A stretch of DNA of 64,000 nt from contig CAJFCV020000004.1 in assembly GCA_904066235.2 (NCBI GenBank), positions 11,842,001-11,906,000 of the forward strand, given 5' to 3'. A program made the position numbers and the translations under genes. This stretch comes from Bursaphelenchus xylophilus. Taxonomy: Eukaryota > Nematoda > Chromadorea > Rhabditida > Aphelenchoididae. The stretch's first letter is position 1. Every line of letters starts with the position of its first letter. Positions 36,842 to 45,876 of the stretch are shown here, one piece after another. The notes below the pieces were generated by a model. It did not search any database. It was given only the letters and a program-made list of their open reading frames with translations, and had not been told where the DNA came from.

Positions 36842-39800
36842 ATGACGATAGGTCAACTGAATAGCCCAGAGCGAGACAGTAAGTTGGGGGGAGGGTTATT
36901 CCACTTTCCACTCTTGCCCTGAGGTCCCTGCTCAAACTGAAGAGGTAGACTGTAATCAGGCCCGTTACAGACATGGTTTGTAGCCAAATTGCGCTCTTTG
37001 GCTGGGTCACATTGCCAAAATTTCATGACGTTTTCGCAGCTGATGCGCTCGAAACATGAGACCCGCCTGTTTACCCAGCGGCTCTTCTACAAGGAGAGGA
37101 ACTGTTGTCATGTTGTTCACAACAAAAACTAGTTCATTATACCTCCCAAAAACAGAAGAGTCGGCTGTCTGCCTCCTCCACTATCATTTTGAGCCCTTTG
37201 TTTTCTCAATCCCCGTGCTTATTAAACCCGCCGTCTGTTCGGTCGGCGGGCTTCAGAATTTTCGAAGATTAATTTTCCGAATACATATTTTCTGTTTTTA
37301 GTTCACGACTCGCATCTTTTCAAAAAAATGTACAAGCTCGGCCCCGAGATTGGCCGAGGTGGCTTCGGCGTCGTCTACGCCGGCTACCGCATCGAAGACA
37401 ACTTCAGCGTGGCGATCAAGTACGTCGCCAAGCGCAACATCACCGAATGGACCACCTACGAGGGCCGCCGGATCCCGTTGGAGATCGCGCTGCTCGAGAC
37501 GTGCAAGGATTGCCCCGGCGTGGTCCGAACAATCGACTGGTTCGAGCGACAGGACGGCTTCTTCGTGGTGATGGAGCGCCCCACACCGTTCTGCGACCTC
37601 TTCGACTTCATCTCGGACAGAGGCGCGTTGGACGAGCAGATCGCCAGAGCCCTCTTCAAGCAGGTCGTCGAGACGTCGATCGCGTGCGCCAACGCCAACG
37701 TTGTGCATCGAGACATCAAGGACGAGAACATCATCCTCGACATCAACAACGGAACAATCAAACTGATCGACTTTGGATCCGGCGCCTTCTTGAAGGGCGA
37801 GGAATTCACTGATTTCGAAGGTAGGTCGCTTTTTCCGACTTGAATTTAAACTTGCTGCCAATAGTGTCCCAAAATATAAAAGTAATCTTGAGATAGTAGC
37901 TGTTTCGTGACTTGCATTTTTCGGTAAAGGGTTTTTTCTCGCTCTCTCATTGTCCGGCATTTCCACGAAAATCCAGTTAATGAATTTGACAGCCGTCCGC
38001 CGACCGAATTTGTAATATTTTTTTACGAAGCCTGATGCATCCGTAGTGGCCGGAACGTGAAGTGCGGGTGGTCCGGCCGTGCCGTGTGTCCGCAATTAGG
38101 GCCTGACATTCGACGGCGGGGATTTTACGCCACCACTCGATGCGGGGGTTCCAGGACCGTAATCGGCAGAAATTCCGCTGATTCATGGGCGAAAAATGCC
38201 GCACGAAACCGATGGGGTTGGATTGAGAGTCCGTTTCTCAGTTCGCTAATGCCTTTTGCCGATGATTTACGATAAGCAAAATAAACGCGGGCGGCTGTCA
38301 TTTTGCAATTGATAACGAAAGCGAATGGGATGACAGGTCCCCGCTCTTAGTGGAACCCAGACGCCCGGCTTCCATCCGCTCCGAAAACAACTATTAGTCA
38401 AGCATGTGGGCCTCGTAAATCCTCGGGGCCCGTTATGCAACGTTTTGCCAAGTCACCTGTTCTCATCCTCCCGGACCTCGGAGGATGTTTCCGGTTATAT
38501 CGCATAAGGATGGGGCGACAAAAACACCTGGTTTTTTTTGCACTGACCGCAAAACGGGAGCAGCGAAAAAAGTTCGATGGAACGCGGAACGGTCGGGCGA
38601 GTAGAAAAAGCGTTTTGCACTTCCTCCGTGCGAAACTTGTGTTCGTAGAATAGCGCATTTCTTTTTGATCCCGATGATCCGCAGCTCTCGAAACAGCTTC
38701 CGAAACAATTAAGAGCACTTCCAAATTGATTACACTTCTCCAAAAAGTTTAGCTATTACGGCCTGAGAATGGGAGCTATTTTTATGCCCTTCCAAAGTCG
38801 GTTCGATCGGATTTTGGCGACACTGTCTCCGGAGGGATTAATTCCGGCCCCAATGAGGAACTCATTACTCCGTCCCCGCCGCTCTCACTGATCGTTCCCG
38901 GAAACAGATTTTCACGGGAATCGATGATAGATGGGGGCTCGGTTTTATGTGGATTAGCTCCAACCGTTATCGTTGTGTGTGGGCTCGGCGGGTTTTTATG
39001 GGATTCCGCCAGACCCATTTTCGCGGCTCGTCGAAAAAAATCTGAATGTGTTCTGCACACCGAGATCCCCGGCCGCCGGCTCCCTTTTCTTGACTCCCGC
39101 ACCAACGGGGCGAGGTCAATTGGCGGAACGCCAACCACTTTCTCACAAGGAACTCTTCCATTGGGTGGTGTTCGGTGCGAGAAAAGTCGTAGTGGAGTGA
39201 TGGAATGAGTCTGTGTGTGTGTGTGGAATGCGCGCGATGCCGGGTACGAGTTGGCGCCGCGACCTCGATCGCGGCGACGGATAAGCCGCCGCTCTCTCGG
39301 CGGTGGGTCGTTGCGCTCATCGGAACAAAAAAATAAGAAGCGCTCGCTCATTAGGCGACATTAACGACGCAGTGGGGTCCGCGAGCGAGCGCTCAGCTGG
39401 CGAGCGAATGGCGAACAGATGACGAGCGAAAATTAGAGAGCAATTTTAGCGACCCCAACGCTCGCGTTTGGTCCCTAAAAGCGAGTGCCTCGCAAAAGGG
39501 AGCGATTACATTCGGCCAGCGATTAGAGGCCCGGCATAGCAACAGAAGGCAGACAGGAAGCGAACCCCCTACCGGGGGCGCAGACTTTCACTCGCTTCGA
39601 GCGTTGGCACCATGCCACTTCGGTGTGTCCTTGCCCCCACTCCCTCAATTTTGGCGCCATTCCGGGGACAGCTGGCGAGTCGCGGCGGTGCGCTGACTGC
39701 CTCGACCTCAGAGCGAATCGTCTCGGTTTGCGCCCTCCGCGAACGGCACTCCTTCGACCCGGCTGCTGGTGCCGGGGCGTGTCGGTCTCGAAGTTCTTGC

Positions 39801-41663
39801 GGGCGAGAACGGACACAAAAAAAACAAGAGAAAAAATTGCCGTTCCGTCAGCGAAATTCACTCCGACTTTTTCGAGCGAGCAGTAAAAACACGGCCTCCA
39901 GAATTGGAACAACAACGGCGAGAAGTAAAACCCCCCAAGTCTGAGCTCCAAGTTCGGTTCCGACATTCGTCGGCGGGGAGCTTTGTTTTTCCAACGATTA
40001 GCGACCAAATTAGCTCCCGTAAAGCCTCCCCTAAAGGCCGGTGGGTTCTGTCTGCGTTTTTGTGAGCGATAAATTGAGTTTTGTGCGGGCAAAACAAACT
40101 ACGGTATTGTTGGAATGTGCGAAAAACAACGTCGTCTCAGGGCATGGAGCCGAGTGCCGGACGCGGCGTAAATAGCCAACAGGCGAGTGTCTAAAAATAC
40201 GCAAAAATGCAAAAAGCATGGGAACAGAAAGCATAAACAGGCCCAGACCGGCCGAAAACAAGTCCTAAAGATGCAAAAAAACTGTCAATCAAGCTTTGGA
40301 ATCATGAATCATTTTGCAGGTACTCGCGTCTACGGCCCTCCCGAATGGATCAGCAAGCAGAGTTACGACGGCCTCGCGGCCTGTGTATGGTCGTTAGGGA
40401 TCTTGTTGTATGATATGGTTGCTGGCGACATCCCCTTCCATCACGATCACGAAATTCTCGCTGGAATTTTAAAATGGAAGCGACGAATCAGCCTTGACTG
40501 CCAAGACCTCATTCAGCAGTGTCTTATGGTCGACCCTCAACAGCGGTGTTCGCTGGAAGAGATGCTTGACCATCCCTGGCTTCAAGGTGACGTGAAGAAA
40601 CTTGGACGCGCCGAACTGTCCATGGCTAAGCGACCGATTCAAGGAGTCGAGGCTGTGAATCCCGACGAACAAGACATCGAGATCATGAAGTTGGCCAGCC
40701 TGAGCACCGGGCCATTCGACGAAGATGATGAGGAGTTTACGATTGAGTCGAGAACCAACGACTCGCATACCACCATCGTCCGCGAGCCATTTTTGCCGAT
40801 TTTCGGTGGAAATGATCAAGAAGTACCGGCGGCCGCTGAAGCCTGGCGAGCACTCGCCACTACTGGCCGATTAGCCAACAACAACTCGAACCTACCGGAC
40901 TGGCTGAACACTTGTCAGAACCGCACCGACGACCGCAACAACAACGCCGGCTTCGCGAGTCCGACGCCTAAGCCAATCAACCGCTACTTCCCTTATCAGG
41001 ACTACTCGTCCCGCGGCAACAGTGATAACAACTTGCCCTCGGCGGTCTTGTATGAAGGAGCGCCGACGATTGCTTTGGAGCATCCCGGAACCTCGTCGTA
41101 TGGGGATTGGGACGATGACAACGACCACCATGTTTATCATCACAAGAGCATGAGCTTTTATGGTAAGGAGAGTCTTATTCTGGAGTTTTTTGGTGGCTGA
41201 TGGCTTGCTGATCGGATAGAAATTCGAATTTTTGCCCGTGATCTCATAACCAATATTTATAGAAGCCCGACCGACCGTCAGTGCCACCCAGACGAATGGC
41301 TGCGCCGAGCCGGTGGCGCGCAAGATCTCGAACAACCCGTTGGGGTCCTTTCAGGTCCCCAGCGGAGCCAAACTCGGGATCAGCATGCTGGGTATGGGGC
41401 GTCGTCCACAACATCACCGCTCCACCGGGCCGCGGACCGAGCTTCTCAAACAAGAAGCTCCGGCCTACTCCATGGTTCATATGAGCTACCCGCCCGACAA
41501 CACCACGCTTCATTCGGCGTCCGTCAGCAAGCCGCAGTCCATCAACCGCGACGGCGAGCGCAAGGGAGCCGCCGACTCCGGCTTCTCGTCGGGGAGTTCG
41601 GGCTACGTTGTAGGCATTTCGTCGTCGCCGCCCGGCGGCGCCTTCATGCTAGGCAGCTACTGA
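36842..41663 (+). CDS. prk: PIM-family serine/threonine protein kinase (prk-1/prk-2-like), four coding exons
   Basis: Exons are 36842-36878, 37302-37820, 40320-41162 and 41263-41663 (TGA 41661-41663), 1800 nt in all, giving 599 aa. Every junction has GT/AG ends and matching phase. The kinase domain is about residues 22-273: glycine loop GRGGFG 30-35, VAIK lysine K52, alphaC glutamate E73, proline-bearing hinge MERP 103-106, HRDIKDEN 148-155 with catalytic D150, DFG 169-171, then TRVYGPPEW 187-195. VWSLG is preceded by ACV rather than the usual Asp, as in vertebrate PIM1 (AAVWSLG), and DMVAGDIPF is also PIM-like. All catalytic residues are present, so an active cytoplasmic/nuclear kinase is inferred. 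Residues 274-599 are low-complexity (acidic patch, Asn/Ser/Gly-rich) with DSGFSS at 571-576. PIM kinases are constitutively active and set by mRNA and protein level. Which C. elegans paralogue it matches is unresolved. The start ATG lies one base after a splice acceptor; an upstream exon may extend the N-terminus. Confidence 0.93.
37821..40319 (+). other. Kinase intron of 2.5 kb between the DFG and PPE segments
   Basis: The donor GTAGGT follows GAAG at 37820. The acceptor ATTTTGCAG ends at 40319. Joining restores DFEGTRVYGPPEW, which matches the PIM activation segment. The intron is long for a nematode, holds no family A or B repeats, and carries a block at about 39340-39500 dense in GAGCG/CGCTC words with CAGCTG and CAGATG E-box-like sites. 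ORFs inside it, including a 189-codon minus-strand one, look like chance readings of GC-rich DNA. Confidence 0.85.
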
Positions 41664-41701
41664 AAGCCTTTCCTACGTCTTTTCGAGGGACCTCAGGCTA
41701 T

Positions 41702-43328
41702 TGTAAATACACTTGTACATACACCTTCTTCATACTCCCCAATCTTTCTGCAGAGAAATAATCGCCTTACCAATAATTTCATCGCGAATTCATCCTCCAA
41801 AATTTCTCTAACTCTTCCTCCTCTTTGTAACATATCCCCCCGCAAGGAAGAAAAAAAAGTTTTATTTTTCTCGTTGTACTTACGTCTAGCTTAACACAGA
41901 GTTTTATCCGGCTACTACAAATTTACAGCTCCGTTCTTTTCGTCGTTTGCTCAAAACCCCCCGCCTCCCCCCAATTTTTTGGTTCAGAGTTTTATCGTAA
42001 ATTCTTCGTGACTGATGACAAATCCTCAAGACAAAACAATTCTTGCATTCCGCACGATTCGTCCCCCACAGAATGGTAACATTTTTTTGTAAATCGAAAT
42101 TCGTTTTTTTTGCTGAACATTAGCCCCCGTTACGAACCCAAATTGCATGAGCTTTTACCCCCCTCCCCCCGCCCCCAAAAAACAAATATTGTACATAGCG
42201 CCCGAAGAGGTGAATTCGAAAATATATTTATAAGTTATCGCTCCTCCGAAATGTCTACAAATCTGAATTTTGCTCAACCCACAAAGAAATCAAACTTGTA
42301 CATAGTCGTCTTCGACCAGTAATATTGTTCACTCTGCAGAATATTTATTGACACCCCTCTCCTCGCATGTATTTATACAAAAAAACAAACACCTTGTACA
42401 TAATCAGACTATCCAATCCCATTTTCGCTGAGGTTTTTTTGATTGTATGACTGAGAGAGAATCCTGAAAGTGCCTTTGCTCTGTTAAATGTACAGTCTTT
42501 TTTTTTCAACTTTCTCGAAAAAAGCTCTTGGCCTTGAGGCGAGTTTTGGGATATTTTGCATTTTTTGCTCTCCAAATTTGAAAATGATGACTATAACTTT
42601 TGCCCATCAAGTTTTAAAATTTCCAAAACCTCCCCTCAACTCCAAGGGCTCCGAATCCTAAGTCTAAGTTTCAATTCGTTCTTTCGAGCCCCCCAAATCC
42701 ACACTTTTTCGCCTCAACTTTCCCTCCAGGTACTCCACCAACCCCCCACTCTTCTTTCGTCGATTGTAACCTCATCTGTCCGTGGATGGACAGGGTTTGT
42801 TCCCCGCAAAAAAAATTCTCTCTCTCTCCCTCCTCTCCCACTCTCCGAATTTTGAGTATTCCTCAACCGTTTGTATCCAAAGCTATGGTAACCATCAAGT
42901 CTTTTCAAAACAATTTGAAATCCAACTCAAAACAGAATCATGGTGATGTTTATCCTCTAAAAATGAATATTCGTTCTTTCTTTTTTTTCGCCGTTTTCGC
43001 AGTGTCCTCGCGACGTAGCGGGCTTTGCTTGCGTTTTTTTTGGGATTTTTCATTTTCCAACAACTTTTGCACAGTGCAAAATTTGAAAATTTAATTTTTC
43101 AAGTTTTGCCTCAATTAGTGACTAAATTCAAATGTTTTCAAAAAATCCCAAGACCTCCGCGAGGACATTGCTGTGTCTGCCCACAAGAGCTTCTAATAAC
43201 CATTGTTGTACGCGTTTTTCGGTCCGAAAAACCGCCTCCCTCCCAAATCCTGTACAGGCTAATTGTATTATGTACATAATTGAAAGCAAAGTGATATTAT
43301 TTAATGCAATGTATGTGTGTTGTAAATA
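41702..43328 (+). promoter_or_regulatory. Cluster of seven PUF-type TGTANATA elements
   Basis: Exact TGTAAATA or TGTACATA octamers start at 41702, 41714, 42190, 42297, 42395, 43271 and 43321, all on the sense strand after the stop codon. UGUANAUA is the known Pumilio/PUF binding consensus in mRNA 3' UTRs. The sites occur as an early pair, a middle group of three and a late pair close to the poly(A) signal. Binding is inferred. Confidence 0.65.
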
Positions 43329-43378
43329 ATTATAATATTGTTCTCCTCAGTTCGAATTTATTTTTGTGAAACCATTGA

Positions 43379-43384
43379 AATAAA
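43379..43384 (+). terminator. AATAAA polyadenylation signal of the kinase gene
   Basis: A canonical AATAAA lies 1.7 kb after the stop codon and is followed within about 40 bases by T-rich sequence. Cleavage is expected about 10-20 bases downstream. Confidence 0.65.
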
Positions 43385-43766
43385 GACATTTCGAGAAATT
43401 TTCCATTCGGCTTCTTTTTGTTTTTTTTTGTAATATATTTTAATGAAAAAATGATGATTCCAAATGGAAATGATGTCAGAGTTAAGATAGGGGGCTCTGA
43501 ATCACATAAAAATGAAAAGTTTTTGATAGGTAGTTGGATTAGTCATCTGGTTGATGATGTCTGGGCTGATGTGATTCGATGCTGAAGAATTTGATGAGAA
43601 AGAGATGAGGAATGATTGTTTATTGCGCGATCAGTGAAATCGCTGTGATTTTTGTCGGATTTAATGCGATTTTTGGTAAAATTTTGAATTGTAGATTTTC
43701 ATCTTCCCTCGGATTGAAGCCTGAGGAATAACGAAGAAAATTGCGATTGAAATTTCAATTCCATTA

Positions 43767-43916
43767 TATCAGTCTGTCGGGAAAATAATGAGCACTAGCC
43801 GGTCGTGTCGCAGAAGTGAAAAGCCATTTGATTTTCCGACGACACAATTCATTTTCTCGGCGGCGATGCGATTTTCGATGCGACAGAGTGCTCATTATTT
43901 TCCCGACAGACTGATA
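43767..43916 (-). mobile_element. Family A MITE
   Basis: Near-consensus ends TATCAGTC and GACTGATA. It lies 0.4 kb beyond the kinase poly(A) signal. Confidence 0.92.
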
Positions 43917-44122
43917 CTACAAGTGAAATGTACAAGAATTTTAACAAAAAATGAAGCTTTTCCTATCAGAAATCGAACGCTTATAGACATAAAAATCATT
44001 TTTTGTCCATCCGATCTTCCTCATATTCTCCTTCAAAAAAATAATGTTGAATGTCCCTGCTCTTTCTGCGGAGCACTAGTCAGAAATTTCAGTAAGCGAT
44101 AAATGGCATTGAGCGAATGAAC

Positions 44123-44268
44123 ATCAGTCTGTCGGGAAAATAATGAGCACAATGTCGCGTTCAAAATCTCATCAGAAAATGAATTGTGTCGCGGCAAAAT
44201 CAAATTTCTTTTCGCTTCAGCGACGAGATCGGCGTAGCGACATTGTGCTCATTATTTTCCCGACAGAT
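44123..44268 (+). mobile_element. Family A MITE
   Basis: Opposite orientation to the copy 0.2 kb upstream. The right end is cut to CGACAGATC. Confidence 0.9.
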
Positions 44269-44870
44269 CGTTACGTAGGCAAGATATGAGGAAGTGATCT
44301 TCTTAAGGATTTGATTACTTCCTCTTGGAAAACTAACAGGTCTGCTACGGTATCCCATCATGCGACTTTCCTCCCCAAGTTTTTATAAATAGCCTCTAAT
44401 TGATCACAATGGCATTTCCGGGTCATCAACTTGTTTTCTTCCTCTTTGTCGGGCAAAATAATATCCCATGCCGTTTGTTTTCCAACTTTTTCTACATTAA
44501 TGTAGAGACAAATTTTTCCGTGATTAGTAGTAGTCTGTTTTTCTTTTTTTTCAAAAAAAAATTGAGAGAATGGAGGTCCGTAAAACAAGCCGGCTTCTCA
44601 AACAATTCGACTTATCATTCGCACAAAAAAAAAGATTAAAAGCCAAAAGAACGAAGGTGTACATGTGTAAAAGGTCATGTGTGCCTGGAGGGGCCAAAAC
44701 AAAGTTGCGTAATTGCACGAGTGCTCCTGTTCATTCATGGTTGGCAAAAAAAAAGTGAAAAACAAGGCTTAAGGCTGTTGACAGTTTAAATTTAGACGGG
44801 CAGGCGGTCAGGCGTGAAGCAAACAGTAGAAAATGTTGCAATCGTATGTTTTGCTCAGTTTGGTGTAATG

Positions 44871-44913
44871 TCAGTCTATCGGAGGAAATCCATATTATTT
44901 TCCCGACAGACTT
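44871..44913. mobile_element. 43 bp family A derivative that is nearly all termini
   Basis: The TCAGTCTATCGG and TTATTTTCCCGACAGACT ends are separated only by AGGAAATCCATA, so almost the whole interior is gone. AAATCC(A/C)ATTATTTTCC-type sequence links it to the variant at 53087. Confidence 0.7.
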
Positions 44914-45254
44914 AAACTAAAATTCTTGATCTAGTCTCTTCTCAATAATCATGATGACACGGAGAAATCTTTTCGTATAAAACCAGAAATTTTGATGTTT
45001 GTTTTTTTTTTGATTTTTTTTTGTCAAAACTTTTATGTTTTTCGAAATTCTGGCTGGTAATTAGCTTTGAAAGCCCCAAAATTTAACCACAATCCAATTA
45101 ACAGCCTTTGTGATTTGCCCGTGAATCGGCGAATCAGATGCAAATACAAACCAACGGAACACGAACTTTCCCTCGATTATGAACCTGCCACTAGTCCCAA
45201 AGTTCAACTGGTACCTGCCCCATGCCAACCCAACCCAGAAGGAAGAGCCGGACA

Positions 45255-45442
45255 TGTTGTGGAGCCTCAAAAGCCTCCACAATTCCCACAGAAATTAGCA
45301 TAAACCAAGTCATATAAAAGCGATGTCTCGTCACCAATTAGAAGAATTAATCCCATTTCTCTTTCTTGTGTGCGGTTGCAATAAAACTCTATTCTAACTT
45401 GTGTCTATCCATTACCTCTACCTATCTATAGTTGATCCTACA
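45255..45442 (+). repeat. Left LTR of the BEL/Pao element
   Basis: It begins TGTTGTGG and ends CCTACA. It contains CATATAAAAG, a TATA-box candidate, and AATAAA in GCAATAAAACTC, a poly(A) candidate. The start is supported by the purine-rich tract before it and by the solo LTR at 5918-6112, whose edge falls at the same base. Confidence 0.85.
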
Positions 45443-45447
45443 CTTCA

Positions 45448-45459
45448 TGGGGGCTGCGC
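45448..45459 (+). other. Candidate tRNA primer-binding site
   Basis: TGGGGGCTGCGC lies six bases past the left LTR and starts with TGG, as needed to pair with a tRNA CCA end. I could not assign the tRNA. Confidence 0.3.
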
Positions 45460-45660
45460 TGGTGTAGGAAGATCCCGGAGAACCGTTTTGGATTGGAGCA
45501 ATTACAGGTATTGTTCAATCGCATTTTTTGTTACCACTGGTACTAGCCACACCAGTGTCTGTCTTTAGCTTCATTATTAGTGGCTCGGTACGATCATCAT
45601 CGTACAAATTGTGTGTTCTCTTTGTGTTAGGGCAGTAGTTCCCTCCGTGTTGTATATTTT

Positions 45661-45832
45661 CGGGTTAGATCCCCGCCTTTTCCTGGGTTAAATCCCCCTC
45701 ATTCGGGTTAGATCCCCGCCTTTTATTGGGTTAGATCCCCACTTCTCTGGGAAATCCCCTCCATTCGGGTTAGATCCCCGCCTTTTTTTGGGTTACATCC
45801 CCACCTGTGTTTTGGGTTAGATCCCCACCTTT
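45661..45832 (+). repeat. Leader tandem repeat of about eight GGGTTAGATCCCC units
   Basis: Imperfect units of about 17-25 bp are built on GGGTTAGATCCCCGCCTTTT and lie between the primer site and the Gag start codon. The position suits a packaging or translation-control element, but no function is shown. Confidence 0.8.
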
Positions 45833-45876
45833 ATCAGTGTTCCTCTTGGTGTTCCATCGTTAAATTTGTTTTCGTC

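Larger units (their letters stand above)
41664..43400 (+). other. Probable long 3' UTR of the kinase gene
   Basis: From the TGA to the first good poly(A) signal is about 1.7 kb, unusually long for a nematode 3' UTR. The stretch is AT- and pyrimidine-rich, has no supported ORF, and contains seven TGTANATA sites. No family A or B repeat interrupts it. An earlier poly(A) site using a variant hexamer cannot be excluded. Confidence 0.7.

Noticed and set aside
37298..38095. 265-codon minus-strand ORF
   Set aside because: It lies antisense to the main kinase exon and runs into the intron. Coding bias and domain evidence are all on the plus strand.
45111..45442. Treating the whole 332 bp direct repeat as the LTR
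   Set aside because: It starts with no polypurine tract, and the solo LTR at 5918-6112 ends at TGTTGTGG. The first 144 bp are internal sequence.
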